Part shown: positions 53,749 through 62,338 of the stretch, in pieces
How positions within the stretch are numbered: the stretch's first letter is position 1
Layout: each line of letters opens with the position of its first letter
DNA from: Paenalkalicoccus suaedae
GTDB taxonomy: Bacteria > Bacillota > Bacilli > Bacillales > Salisediminibacteriaceae
NCBI RefSeq assembly: GCF_006965545.2
Contig: NZ_CP041372.2
Span: 2,418,001 to 2,482,000, forward strand
Length of the DNA stretch: 64,000 nt
Reading direction: 5' to 3'
Notes under the pieces: generated by a model
Told to the model about the DNA's origin: nothing
Databases searched by the model: none
What the model saw: only the letters and a program-made list of their open reading frames with translations
Program-made: the position numbers and the translations under genes

Positions 53749-53898
53749 TTAAGTGCCAATATCAAAACCAAGCACCGTTAGTTTCTTACCAACTTCGTCT
53801 TTCAAGTTAAACAATACAGGTACTTGCTCAAATGTGTAAGCACCAGAAACCACCACACTAAACCACGTTCTAACTAACATACTATTTTCATTAAACAT
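53749..53898 (-). CDS. XkdX/CD1375-like small phage protein, copy 2
   Basis: A 49-residue protein opening MFNENSMLVRTWFSVV and containing YTFEQVPVLFNLKDEV. This matches the small XkdX/CD1375-type proteins seen beside phage tail genes, with a conserved W, the E-Q-V-P element and a final helix. The true ATG is at 53898; longer frames that begin inside the previous gene are wrong. It overlaps copy 1 by 8 bp. Confidence 0.7.
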   Translation of the reverse strand: MFNENSMLVRTWFSVVVSGAYTFEQVPVLFNLKDEVGKKLTVLGFDIGT

Positions 53899-54037
53899 CG
53901 GAATCCTCCTCATTATTAAGAATAGTAATAACAATGTCACGCAAGTTAAACAGATTAGGTACATCATCTTCATTTTTATCACCTCGTTTAACTGCTTTAG
54001 CCCATGTGCGAGCAACTACGCTATCTGGATTAAACAT
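53891..54037 (-). CDS. XkdX/CD1375-like small phage protein, copy 1
   Basis: A 48-residue protein (MFNPDSVVARTWAKAVKRGD, then DDVPNLFNLRDIV) that is a clear paralogue of the next gene. AAACAT/ATG is the start at 54037, overlapping the end of the 111-residue upstream gene by 8 bp. Role in tail assembly is unknown. Confidence 0.7.
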   Translation of the reverse strand: MFNPDSVVARTWAKAVKRGDKNEDDVPNLFNLRDIVITILNNEEDSDV

Positions 54038-54365
54038 CTGCGTTACCTCCCATCATCAGCATTGATAAAGCTGTCGATAGTTCAATGACACTGTTTTCTA
54101 AATCCTCTTCTAATTTTTCAATCCTTCTTGCAGCTTCTTCTGGATCTAGTCTGTTTGGAAGCTCTTCAAGTGGTTCTTTGAAAAGCTCCATAGTTTCTAG
54201 ATTGATTTTTAAAACTCCGTCCTCATTTGGTATTTCGTTTTTTTCAAATAGTAAACCTGTTTCGAGAAGTTGCTCTTCTGTCTTTCCTAGCCCTCGTTTA
54301 TCATCAAAGGGCTTGCCATGCATTCGTGTTATATTTCCTTCTGAATCGTACTCGATATAAAACAT
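54030..54365 (-). CDS. Phage protein of unknown function (XkdW position)
   Basis: A 111-residue acidic protein. It opens MFYIEYDSEGNITRMHGKPF, which looks like the short N-terminal beta-hairpin of proteins lying after fibre genes, and its second half is a coiled coil (about 73-100, ARRIEKLEEDLENSVIELS). GGAGGG precedes the ATG. It is in the place that XkdW-like proteins occupy in PBSX-type clusters. Confidence 0.6.
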   Translation of the reverse strand: MFYIEYDSEGNITRMHGKPFDDKRGLGKTEEQLLETGLLFEKNEIPNEDGVLKINLETMELFKEPLEELPNRLDPEEAARRIEKLEEDLENSVIELSTALSMLMMGGNADV

Positions 54366-54379
54366 ATTTTGACCCTCCT

Positions 54380-55564
54380 TTATGACATTTCAAACGCCAT
54401 CACGTATGTTGAAGTGGTAAAAGACGCACTTTCAGCTCTACCATAAACATAAACAATATTATTTTCTACTTCTGGATACACTGTAAAAATGTTCAGAGGA
54501 GTTCCAGCTACTTCATCTAAATTTATGGAGTATAAAAGGTTCATGTTGTCGTCTGGATCGCGTTTTTCTAAATGGTTGTTAAGTGTGTTAATCCCTACGA
54601 TAGTTTCTCTGCCACTAGGCTCTACTACAACCTTTAAACTTCTTAACGATTGCACTTGTTGGACTACCTCGATGGTTAACCCTGTCGCTGGATCTATATA
54701 AGCTATATCATTTGTTTGAGGTCTACCACTAAATGTTTGCACTGGAGCGCACCCAATTAAAACATCTTTTTTTGGTAAATATAAGTAGGCTCTAAACGTC
54801 CTTGCGCCAGAACTTTCTGTGTAAAAATCATCTACTCTTGAACGCCATACTTCTAACCCTGTTGTTTTATCTACCGCAAAAATACGATTAGCGTCCATTA
54901 CATAAATTAAATTTCTTGCCTGGTCAAAATCTGCATAAAAGACTGAGTTTAATACTATCCCATTAACTCCCGAAGGGAACTCAAAAAGAAGTTCATTTTC
55001 TCCAGTAGCCTTATACACCTGTCGTCTCGATAGCGTGTCGTTACCAATAATTATTAAGTCATTCTTTAATAACTCATTACTTTGTATCTCCCAAGAGTCA
55101 TTTACTCGACCTTGTGAGTAAGTAATGTCGCCACGCTCTCCATCTGGATTGATAGAAAAAATAGCAGCACTATCTCTGGAGGAGGAGCCTCCATATGGTA
55201 CACCATTAATATCAACTGCAAGTAAGGCTTTAGGCACGGAACCGCTCGAAAAATAACTAACAAACTCGCCAGTATACTTATTTACCCTTGCGAATCTACC
55301 ACTATTTCCCTCGTTATAATTAACAAACAAGTCTACACTGTTAACCCCTAAGTTGGGGAAATAAGCTGTTGTTGGTCTTGTTGCTGGATACGGAATTCCA
55401 CTAAATAACACATCAAAGTTATTTAACCACTCTTGTTTAAAGTCCAACCACTCACCATTAACTTTCTTCCAAACAGTTGCTTTTTTCCACTCGCCCTCAA
55501 ATTTATAAAATGGTTGCGTAATAGACTTATAGTCTCCAGATTGTTTCGTATATAAATTAGACAT
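54380..55564 (-). CDS. Phage tail fibre/receptor-binding candidate with beta-propeller
   Basis: A 394-residue protein. Residues 1-50 have Trp/Lys repeats (KFEGEWKKATVWKKVNGEW) like the ends of tail-tip adaptors, followed by a series of aromatic-hydrophobic strands every 40-50 residues (YPATRPTTAYFPNLGVNSV, VNSVDLFV, ALLAVDINGVPYGG, DQARNLIYVMDANRIFAVDK, IAYIDPATGLTIEV). The latter recall PQQ/WD-type propeller blades. It is probably the receptor-binding protein; the host receptor is unknown. It lies 2 bp from the baseplate gene. Confidence 0.55.
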   Translation of the reverse strand: MSNLYTKQSGDYKSITQPFYKFEGEWKKATVWKKVNGEWLDFKQEWLNNFDVLFSGIPYPATRPTTAYFPNLGVNSVDLFVNYNEGNSGRFARVNKYTGEFVSYFSSGSVPKALLAVDINGVPYGGSSSRDSAAIFSINPDGERGDITYSQGRVNDSWEIQSNELLKNDLIIIGNDTLSRRQVYKATGENELLFEFPSGVNGIVLNSVFYADFDQARNLIYVMDANRIFAVDKTTGLEVWRSRVDDFYTESSGARTFRAYLYLPKKDVLIGCAPVQTFSGRPQTNDIAYIDPATGLTIEVVQQVQSLRSLKVVVEPSGRETIVGINTLNNHLEKRDPDDNMNLLYSINLDEVAGTPLNIFTVYPEVENNIVYVYGRAESASFTTSTYVMAFEMS

Positions 55565-55566
55565 AA

Positions 55567-56460
55567 CTAATCAACCTCATACTGGAAATATACATCGCCA
55601 TCTTCGCCAAGTGAGTTAGAAGGTTCGGCTTCACCCGAAAAAATAGAGCGTGTTTTTTCGGGTGTTAATCCGTGCGCGCCTTCTTGCGCTAATTCTTCCT
55701 TATGCGCAACAAACTCTGTCTGACTAGCAAATCCATTATCTTGAATATCGTTAAACCAGTCATAAAACTCATCTTCAAATTCTTGTAGTTTTCCATTTAA
55801 TGTAGCTTTATAATTGTCTAGTTCTGTTTGAACCTCTACAATACTGTTGACTATTTCAGTGAGTAAGGATTGCTTCTCTTCGTCGATCTCGTCAGTAGTT
55901 GCATTAAAAAAAGCATTCCACTGATCGAGGAATTGCTGGGTAGGAACGGTTATTAACGAATGCGTAATGCCACATACATCCTCATCTAATCTTTCGTCTA
56001 GCAAGTTAGTTGGCTGCAACTGCGAAGTATCTCTTTCCACAAAGACTTGAGCTAACGAAAGCTCATAAATAACGTTATCGCGCGTTAACGTTGGTGGTGT
56101 TGGCTCTTCAGCTGATGTTCCTTGTAAAATATCCAATTCAATAAATCTAGACTGGTTGCGTAAGTCAAGTCTGATTACAATCCGATCAATACGATCTAAG
56201 TCGGGTTCTGGCAACCCATGTTCCAACGTCACTTCCGTTGTACTTTGGCCTAGATATCCTTTAATTAACGCTTTACCTGGTCCTATTGTCGTTCTCAATT
56301 CACCTGTCACTACAGCCACTTCTAATCCTGGCTCTTCATCCGTGTGTAAGAGTCCGGCACTTAAAACTGTGCCAAAATATTCGGCAAAGTCTCTTGCTTG
56401 GTAACGCCTCCGATCACCGGGGGCACCATTAAAAAATAAACTTCTAATTGCTTCTCCCAT
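55567..56460 (-). CDS. Phage baseplate/upper fibre structural protein
   Basis: A 297-residue protein with a compact N-terminal domain (about 1-150: DRRRYQARDFAEYFGTVLSAG, read in parts, and LDRIDRIVIRLDLRNQSRFI) typical of phage baseplate or fibre-attachment proteins. A central coiled coil follows (about 195-250). It ends in a short Ser/Glu C-terminal EDGDVYFQYEV motif seen in fibre proteins. It lies between Dit and the propeller fibre. Confidence 0.6.
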   Translation of the reverse strand: MGEAIRSLFFNGAPGDRRRYQARDFAEYFGTVLSAGLLHTDEEPGLEVAVVTGELRTTIGPGKALIKGYLGQSTTEVTLEHGLPEPDLDRIDRIVIRLDLRNQSRFIELDILQGTSAEEPTPPTLTRDNVIYELSLAQVFVERDTSQLQPTNLLDERLDEDVCGITHSLITVPTQQFLDQWNAFFNATTDEIDEEKQSLLTEIVNSIVEVQTELDNYKATLNGKLQEFEDEFYDWFNDIQDNGFASQTEFVAHKEELAQEGAHGLTPEKTRSIFSGEAEPSNSLGEDGDVYFQYEVD

Positions 56461-56466
56461 TCTTAA

Positions 56467-57330
56467 TTACACCCCCACATACCTCTTAAAATAATAAATA
56501 TCTACAATAGCACCTTGTATATCACTATCAGCTGTATAAACAATTTCATTTTCTCCCGGCTTTAAAATCCAAAACTCGCTTTGAGGATCAATCCAGTTTA
56601 AAACGTCTCTTTCCTCTTCATTTGTGTCATCTATGAATTTCACGCTCTTCTTCCCAAACGTTGTTTCAATCCTCATTATTTCATTAATACCTAAACTTTG
56701 ATTCACCTGAAGGAATTTACCTGTGGTGACATTCTCAATTCGAGGATTTTCAGCTGGTCCATGAAATTCTATTAAAACCGGAGCTCCGACATCTCCATCG
56801 TTAATCACAACTCGTTCATCTCGCTGCAGGCCCATTTCAAAGCTACCATCTTCTTCTCCTTCGTCTTCAAAAACAAATTCAAATAGAGGTTCAAAGGTTG
56901 GCTCTGTTACAAGGCTATCAGACCGCCAGAAAGGGTCTGGGCTCACCGTGTAGATAAAAAAATACTGCCAGCCACCTTGCCTTGGTGGGAATGTAATTCC
57001 CTCACCATCTAAGGTCGCATCAATAAAATAGGCACCTGTTGCATCAACATACTCAACCTCAATCTCATTTGTCGATAAAATATTTTGCAGGAATTTACGC
57101 TTTTCTGCTATTGATAATGCTTCTTTCGTTTTAATCGCTCCCTGAAAAACCATGTAACGTGGCTCATAATGACTAGCTGTCTTATATGCTCCATCTTGCC
57201 GAGGACTCCTCGTTAAGGTATTTTCTTTTGGGGCAGAGTCTGCCCCTTCTATCGTTTCAAGAATATATAAGCTAGATGATGACAATTCAATTTTCCCTCT
57301 AGACGTTGTTAGATAGATTTTTCGGCTCAT
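56467..57330 (-). CDS. Distal tail protein (Dit)
   Basis: A 287-residue Siphovirus tail component protein (phage_tail/Sipho_tail family) with an N-terminal beta-barrel hub and a C-terminal galectin-like or CBM-like domain. Typical features are the RSPRQDGAYKTASHYEPRYM segment, the KRKFLQNIL helix and the GWQYFFIYTVSPDPFWR block. ATGA overlap with the tape measure stop places the start at 57330. Dit forms the ring at the end of the tail tube. Confidence 0.87.
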   Translation of the reverse strand: MSRKIYLTTSRGKIELSSSSLYILETIEGADSAPKENTLTRSPRQDGAYKTASHYEPRYMVFQGAIKTKEALSIAEKRKFLQNILSTNEIEVEYVDATGAYFIDATLDGEGITFPPRQGGWQYFFIYTVSPDPFWRSDSLVTEPTFEPLFEFVFEDEGEEDGSFEMGLQRDERVVINDGDVGAPVLIEFHGPAENPRIENVTTGKFLQVNQSLGINEIMRIETTFGKKSVKFIDDTNEEERDVLNWIDPQSEFWILKPGENEIVYTADSDIQGAIVDIYYFKRYVGV

Positions 57331-59387
57331 TCGTCTAACTCCCATTCTAAAGCGAGCTCTCTCGCTGATTGTTTATATTTTCGCTGAAGATCACTTTCAG
57401 ATAGATGCTTTGGACTATTAACAGTAATGTACTGATTAATGTCACCTTTCCCACTTGAGCCATTATCTCCGCCTCGCGGATTCGGTTTATTCTTCTGAGA
57501 TGACGGCATACGAGCCACCATATCGTTCACGTATCCTTCTTCAGGTAACAGAGTTCTCATGTCTAAAGCGCCGGGTCTCATATTTCGGATCATGTCGTTT
57601 ATGACGTCAGAGGCAGATGATGACTCGTCGCGAACACCATCTAGGAATCCGTCCACCATGTTACGTCCCCAATGAGTAATATAACGACCTTCACCCTTCT
57701 TAGCCGGAGACCAAAACTTCATAAAATCAGCTACACTATCAATAACGCCTTGCACGGCTTCCCCAACTTTTCCTGCCATGGATTTAATACCGTCGATGAA
57801 TCCATCGATCATATTTTTACCCCAATCGACAGCATTGTTTTTCAAGTCAGAGAACCAACCTTCCAACATGCTCCATAAATCTTGAAGAGGTCCTGAGATT
57901 AAATCCCAAGCTGATGCAAATATACCTCTGATACCATCCCATAGTGACTCGACAATCTTGGTGATACCATCTTTCATTTTCTCGAAATCGCCAGTGAATA
58001 ATCCTATAAAGGTCTCAATCAATCCCATAATGATGCCTAACGCGGTATCAAAAACGGTTTCAATGATGCCCCATGCCACCTCAATAATACCTTGGATGAT
58101 CGGCATGACATCTTCAATGATTCTTCTAATTGTGCTAAATACGGTTTCAACAATCTGCATGATTGCTTCACCGTTCTCATCCCAAAAAGCTAGGATTTTC
58201 TTCAGAATGTCACTGATGAAATCAGCAGCTCTCGACAGGATATTTTGAATGATCTCCCAAACCGTTGTCAGGACTGTTTCTACCACTGATCTTACGTCTT
58301 CAAATACAGATTGAGCCGTTGACAGGATGTCAGCTCCGTACTTTTTCCAAAAGTCATAGACGTTTTGTAGAGCTGTATTCACAAAGTTAACTACAAAATC
58401 AAATACTATCTTCACTACTTCCTGTAGTGTCGTAAAGACATCTTTTGCAATATCTATAGCCAGACCTAAGTAATGTTCGAAAGCTCCCGAAATGCTGCTT
58501 AGAGTATCATCATTACTGGATCGCCAATCATCTAAGAACGCCATAAGGGATTGTATCCATTCCACAACCCAACTTATTGCTTCTGAAATGAAACTAAATA
58601 CGGTGTCAAAGATAGCTCTGATTTGAGGTAGATTAGCTAAAATCCAATCCATCATTGATTGAAAAATAGGCATCAATTCAGCGAATATCTTTTGGCCAAA
58701 AGCACCTAGGGAACGTGTCACGTCATCCCATGTATCCTGAAATTCTTCGGCTGCTGCTAATGTATCACCGTCAATAACAATTCCTAGCTCTTCTGCCTTT
58801 TGTTTAGCTTCTTCGAATGAGAGCGAGCCATCTTGTAAGGCTGGCATTAGATCACGCGCTAACTTCGTACCGAACAGCTCGGATGCTAACGCCGATTTCT
58901 CTTGCTCGTTCGTCATTTCAGATAACGTCTGAATAGACTGTGCAAAGGCGTCTTCAGTGGTGATAGTACCGTCTCTAACCGCATCCATATCGACTCCGAC
59001 TTTTGTTAAGGCACCAGCATACTTCTCATTTCCATCGGCTGCTAGACCAATACGTTGGTTAAGTCGTCCCACAGCACGCTCCATTGAACCGGTAGACAAT
59101 CCGTTTTGACCAGCCCAATAATCAAGCTCTTGGTAGGCATCGGTTGAAACACCTAGCTTCGTAGATGATTTTGCAATATTATCGAAGCCTTCAGTTACCT
59201 TTTTTGTAGCAGCAAAAGCAGCCACGCCTAATCCGGCGGCTGCGGCTGCTGTACCTGCGACTACCTTTCCAACTGTACCAACGCCTTTACGAAATCGCCC
59301 ACTGGATTTCTCTGCGCCGTCCATACCCTTTTCGAATTCTTTCGAATTGAGACCTAAAGACACCATCAGATTTGCAATTGTACTCAT
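57327..59387 (-). CDS. Tape measure protein
   Basis: A 686-residue tape measure. The N-terminus SLGLNSKEFEKGMDGAEKS is the classic TMP signature. A mixed hydrophobic region rich in Gly/Ala (35-65) and many regular Trp/Ile/Phe helical repeats follow (about 230-520). It ends in a lysozyme-free C-terminus. At roughly 0.15 nm per residue, the implied tail is about 100 nm, rather short for a siphovirus. It lies after the G/T chaperones. Confidence 0.92.
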   Translation of the reverse strand: MSTIANLMVSLGLNSKEFEKGMDGAEKSSGRFRKGVGTVGKVVAGTAAAAAGLGVAAFAATKKVTEGFDNIAKSSTKLGVSTDAYQELDYWAGQNGLSTGSMERAVGRLNQRIGLAADGNEKYAGALTKVGVDMDAVRDGTITTEDAFAQSIQTLSEMTNEQEKSALASELFGTKLARDLMPALQDGSLSFEEAKQKAEELGIVIDGDTLAAAEEFQDTWDDVTRSLGAFGQKIFAELMPIFQSMMDWILANLPQIRAIFDTVFSFISEAISWVVEWIQSLMAFLDDWRSSNDDTLSSISGAFEHYLGLAIDIAKDVFTTLQEVVKIVFDFVVNFVNTALQNVYDFWKKYGADILSTAQSVFEDVRSVVETVLTTVWEIIQNILSRAADFISDILKKILAFWDENGEAIMQIVETVFSTIRRIIEDVMPIIQGIIEVAWGIIETVFDTALGIIMGLIETFIGLFTGDFEKMKDGITKIVESLWDGIRGIFASAWDLISGPLQDLWSMLEGWFSDLKNNAVDWGKNMIDGFIDGIKSMAGKVGEAVQGVIDSVADFMKFWSPAKKGEGRYITHWGRNMVDGFLDGVRDESSSASDVINDMIRNMRPGALDMRTLLPEEGYVNDMVARMPSSQKNKPNPRGGDNGSSGKGDINQYITVNSPKHLSESDLQRKYKQSARELALEWELDE

Positions 59388-59422
59388 GTATTCACCCTCT
59401 TTCGTTTAAGACGTGTAACGCA

Positions 59423-59635
59423 CTAAAAGCCCATAGCTTCAATGCTACGGGCTTTCTCTGTTTCCTCAGCTAGACTTTCTTTTTCCATCACAGCGAGCTG
59501 ATCGAAAAAGAAATCCATATCTACATCATCAATATTCTGTTGGGATAAATGAAAAAGCTTGCCATACTGTGTGTACATATGAATAATTGTCTCGTAATCG
59601 GACAAGCCATCTACTAGTGACTTGTCCCTGGTTCT
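59423..59635 (-). CDS. Tail assembly chaperone T, reached by -1 frameshift
   Basis: The T frame runs open from 59635 to the stop at 59423, and it has no ribosome binding site at its first internal start. Joined to G by a -1 slip on the A-run at 59634-59641, it gives the G-T fusion that loads the tape measure. The T segment is helical (SDYETIIHMYTQYGKLF, AVMEKESLAEETEKARSIE). Confidence 0.75.
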   Translation of the reverse strand, partial: RTRDKSLVDGLSDYETIIHMYTQYGKLFHLSQQNIDDVDMDFFFDQLAVMEKESLAEETEKARSIEAMGF

Positions 59636-59940
59636 TTTTTTGGCATTGATTCCATTTTGGATGTAAATGAATCACGCAAAAAGCCGGCGACTGCATCAAA
59701 CAAATCCATGAATTCATCGACATCTACATTATCTTCAATCGCATCCATAGTAACTGCCTCATCGTTAAAACAGTCCACTAAGAACTGATAAAGGACTTCC
59801 AATCCTTCTATAGATTCCACTTCGATTTCTTGATCATTAAGCTCATACATGCGTCGAAGTAGCTTTAGACGTTTCTTTACTTTATACGTTTTCCCATCAA
59901 TAGTAATTTGCGGTGGTTTCAACTTTTGATTTCTACTCAT
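59614..59940 (-). CDS. Tail assembly chaperone G
   Basis: A 108-residue protein with the small alpha/beta start QITIDGKTYKVKKRLKLLRR and a helical second half, typical of gpG-like tail assembly chaperones between major tail protein and tape measure. Its end, MPKKEPGTSH, is reached if no frameshift occurs. Most ribosomes would stop here and a minority would enter T. Confidence 0.8.
   Translation of the reverse strand: MSRNQKLKPPQITIDGKTYKVKKRLKLLRRMYELNDQEIEVESIEGLEVLYQFLVDCFNDEAVTMDAIEDNVDVDEFMDLFDAVAGFLRDSFTSKMESMPKKEPGTSH
59634..59641 (-). other. Programmed -1 frameshift site (G/T)
   Basis: The minus strand reads CCA AAA AAA GAA in G. The heptamer A AAA AAA (followed by G) is a classic slippery sequence. 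Slipping back one base opens AGA ACC AGG and continues into the T frame without a stop. Confidence 0.75.
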
Positions 59941-59956
59941 ACTAATCTCCCTCCAT

Positions 59957-59984
59957 TAAAAAAAGAGCAGGGGTTTCCCTACTC
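59957..59984 (-). terminator. Hairpin after the major tail protein
   Basis: AAGAGTAGGG pairs with CCCTGCTCTT around a short loop, followed on the minus strand by seven T. It overlaps the stop codon of the tail protein and probably attenuates the abundant tail message. Confidence 0.8.
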
Positions 59985-60608
59985 TTCCGGTTCTGGTTCT
60001 GCATCTGGAACTTCATAATTTGGATCATCAAAGAATTCTTGCGTTAAAGTCGCCTTGTTAATATTGTTCGGAACTTCATCGTCGTCAGAATCAACGCGAG
60101 TAAAAATCTCGTGGTCGGAGACCCTTGCGACCGAGGTAAATACAATTTCTTGCGTCTGAAATTCTACAGAATCTTGTTTAGTCTGACCAGATTCTTCAGG
60201 GAGAGAAAACTTACCCTTGTAGAACCAAATAAAGCGATATTCACCGTTCGTCTTTTGGCGTCGATAACCAATAGCTACATCAGGTGCACTTGCGTTAACA
60301 CTATATTTGATTTGCCCGTTCTTGTAACTAGCACCCATTAATGTAGCATAATCTTTAGGAGGTAAATCACCGACGTTTAGTGTTACTTCTGGCGCTCCAA
60401 TCTGACTGTACGAATCAGCTGGACCATTATCGGCAAAAAACACCTCGTTTGAGCTGTTAGGATTAAACCCTGCTTCTACAATGTTCGGAATGTGAACGGT
60501 TTCCTCATATTCCGTTCCACTGCTCTCATCACTCGTTAAAATAGCATAGTGAAACATGTCTAACCCGATAAATGGAATTCCTTTTTTGCCCACTTGCTTC
60601 ACCCCCAC
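59979..60608 (-). CDS. Major tail protein
   Basis: A 209-residue beta-rich protein. It opens with GVKQVGKKGIPFIGLDMFHY. It has the long acidic C-terminal stretch (DSDDDEVPNN, and PDAEPEPEE at the end) and a phi13-type/lambda V-like strand pattern, with KGKFSLPEESGQTKQDSVEF in the middle. Position between the tail completion protein and chaperone G is diagnostic. The start is a GTG in the purine-rich stretch and could be two codons later. Confidence 0.88.
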   Translation of the reverse strand: MGVKQVGKKGIPFIGLDMFHYAILTSDESSGTEYEETVHIPNIVEAGFNPNSSNEVFFADNGPADSYSQIGAPEVTLNVGDLPPKDYATLMGASYKNGQIKYSVNASAPDVAIGYRRQKTNGEYRFIWFYKGKFSLPEESGQTKQDSVEFQTQEIVFTSVARVSDHEIFTRVDSDDDEVPNNINKATLTQEFFDDPNYEVPDAEPEPEE

Positions 60609-60991
60609 GTTTGTTTATATTGATAATGAAAAACCCCATCAATAGGAATTTGATGGAGTCCGGAATCTCGATCATATAATTCATTGTCTGAATCTACATA
60701 CGCTTGAAAAATTCCGTTATGCAATCCTTGTTCTTGATCTTCATTCAGCTTCTCAATTGCATCTTTGAGCTCGTTTGCACATGCTCTTGTTGAGCCATAT
60801 TCGGTACCGAAAATCGTAAATTGATATTGCTGTTGCTTTGAATCGTATGAGCCACGAGGTTCATTAATTAGGTACATCACTACATAAGGAGTATTCGTAT
60901 TCGGCAAAGAGCGAACTCTATATACGCGACCTTCTAGCGACTCAACATGCTCTTTCATCCAGTCTCTTATAAAAGCTGACATCTCAATCAT
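60599..60991 (-). CDS. Tail completion/terminator protein
   Basis: A 130-residue protein of the minor-tail or DUF3168-like group, with an N-terminal helix (SAFIRDWMKEHVESLEGRVY), a beta-strand PYVVMYLINE block and a helix at about 75-95. It lies between the gp10-like and major tail genes, overlapping by 4 and 10 bp, and would cap the tail tube. Confidence 0.75.
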   Translation of the reverse strand: MIEMSAFIRDWMKEHVESLEGRVYRVRSLPNTNTPYVVMYLINEPRGSYDSKQQQYQFTIFGTEYGSTRACANELKDAIEKLNEDQEQGLHNGIFQAYVDSDNELYDRDSGLHQIPIDGVFHYQYKQTWG

Positions 60992-61410
60992 CCGTTTATC
61001 CTCTTCGTTAGCTCCGACTTAATAAAGTTGAGGGCACTAGGCAAACTTTGAGATACGGCTTGGCGAAAGAATGGGTTAGGTGAGACTTCTCCTCTATAAC
61101 GCCCGAAATTATCAAAACGAGGTCCAGAACCAAGTTCAATAATGTGAGCGTGAGGCGCTTTTTTTCGATCTATAGCGCTAATAGCAATAGAAGGATAACT
61201 AGAGGATCGTGGCATCTGTTTTGTCACAACTGCATCACGTATGCTTCCACCTTCGCCTACTGGTGCCTTTGATTGAATAGCAGGAGTCACAATGCTTTCT
61301 GCTGCTTTATAGACGATGGATTCTGTTTCACTATCGTCTACTTTTTTTGCAAGCTTTTCTAACTCTTTTTGCAATTTATCAAGCCCTTCAACCTTCATTT
61401 GACTCTTCAT
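60988..61410 (-). CDS. HK97 gp10-like head-tail protein
   Basis: A 140-residue HK97-gp10 family protein. It opens MKVEGLDKLQKELEKLAKKV and has the family pattern of an alpha helix, then APVGEGG and the conserved HAHIIELGSGPR segment. The start at 61410 follows AAGGAGGTG, with an alternative at the second Met. It overlaps both neighbours. Confidence 0.88.
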   Translation of the reverse strand: MKSQMKVEGLDKLQKELEKLAKKVDDSETESIVYKAAESIVTPAIQSKAPVGEGGSIRDAVVTKQMPRSSSYPSIAISAIDRKKAPHAHIIELGSGPRFDNFGRYRGEVSPNPFFRQAVSQSLPSALNFIKSELTKRING

Positions 61411-61762
61411 TGATCAAAGGCACCTCCTTACTTATTTGCTCCTTTACAATTAACCTTGTCCGATCTCTTCTTTCGCGTGGATGATAGAAGTATTGAATGT
61501 CGATCACCCTATCCTTATAAAGAATGCGCATAGCTCCCGGATTAATGTCAGATTGATACCGAATTTCAATTTCGCCGTTTGCTTCGGCATTGAATTTCTC
61601 TGACTGCCAATATTCTCGACCGCCAGCCGGTTCCATGGAAGCCCACACGCGTTTCCAGTCCGTCCAACCTTCCACCCAATCACCATACTCATTTTGAACA
61701 GGACCAAGTTTTTGTATTGTGATACGTCTATTTAACTCGCCAACTCTTCTTTTTGCGCTCAT
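61388..61762 (-). CDS. Phage head closure protein (head-tail adaptor)
   Basis: A 124-residue beta-rich protein of the SPP1 gp16/HK97 head-tail adaptor family. It opens with R-R-V-G-E-L-N-R-R-I-T-I-Q and then has the V-W-A-S-M-E-P-A-G-G-R-E-Y-W block that defines the family. GGTGG precedes the ATG. Overlaps with the connector stop. Confidence 0.9.
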   Translation of the reverse strand: MSAKRRVGELNRRITIQKLGPVQNEYGDWVEGWTDWKRVWASMEPAGGREYWQSEKFNAEANGEIEIRYQSDINPGAMRILYKDRVIDIQYFYHPRERRDRTRLIVKEQISKEVPLINEESNEG

Positions 61763-62334
61763 ACTTCACCACCCCAAAACCGATGAATAGATAATAAGCT
61801 GTCAACGGTAAAAGGGATCTTTTGAGCGTTAGGACCTAGCGCCACTGGTTCTCTATTCTCGTACATATTGGCTGCTATAAGTTTAATGGCCGACTTAATT
61901 GCCCCAGGAACTTCCTCAGGCAACCATCCTGATATAAACTCCATTTTTATAGCGTTATATTTACGAGTTCGCAACTCATTCTTGAAAATGATTCTCGCAG
62001 GCTCTGACTCTCGATCGAAAAAATAGTCCGTTTCATCCAATATGACTTCTGAATCATCACGGTCATAGGTTGAAATGGATACGAGTTCAACAACAGGAGG
62101 AACAGGTAATTCTATCAAGGAATTATCTCGTTGATCTAGTGTGAGTCGATACGTCTTTTTAGCAATAGAACGCCTTAACTTGCCCTCTGCATAATCACGA
62201 CTAGCAACAATGATCCCCTGAAGGTAAATTTCCTCTTCCTCTTCTGTATCATCTAACCGTAAATGCTCCTTGAGCATTTCAAGTGAAATTGGTTCATCTG
62301 CTGTAGTAGGTTGATGGACAATTGTTAATGCCAT
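61759..62334 (-). CDS. Head-tail connector protein (gp6-like)
   Basis: A 191-residue mainly helical connector (phage_connect/gp6-like). The early block ISLEMLKEHLRLDDTEEE and YLQGIIVASRDYAEGKLRRS is highly typical. It binds the portal and joins it to the closure protein. Overlaps the closure gene by 4 bp. Confidence 0.88.
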   Translation of the reverse strand: MALTIVHQPTTADEPISLEMLKEHLRLDDTEEEEEIYLQGIIVASRDYAEGKLRRSIAKKTYRLTLDQRDNSLIELPVPPVVELVSISTYDRDDSEVILDETDYFFDRESEPARIIFKNELRTRKYNAIKMEFISGWLPEEVPGAIKSAIKLIAANMYENREPVALGPNAQKIPFTVDSLLSIHRFWGGEV

Positions 62335-62338
62335 TCGA

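Noticed and set aside
53749-54015. An 88-residue start for the second XkdX-like protein
   Set aside because: It would run through the first paralogue in another frame. The ATG at 53898 gives a product aligned with its neighbour.
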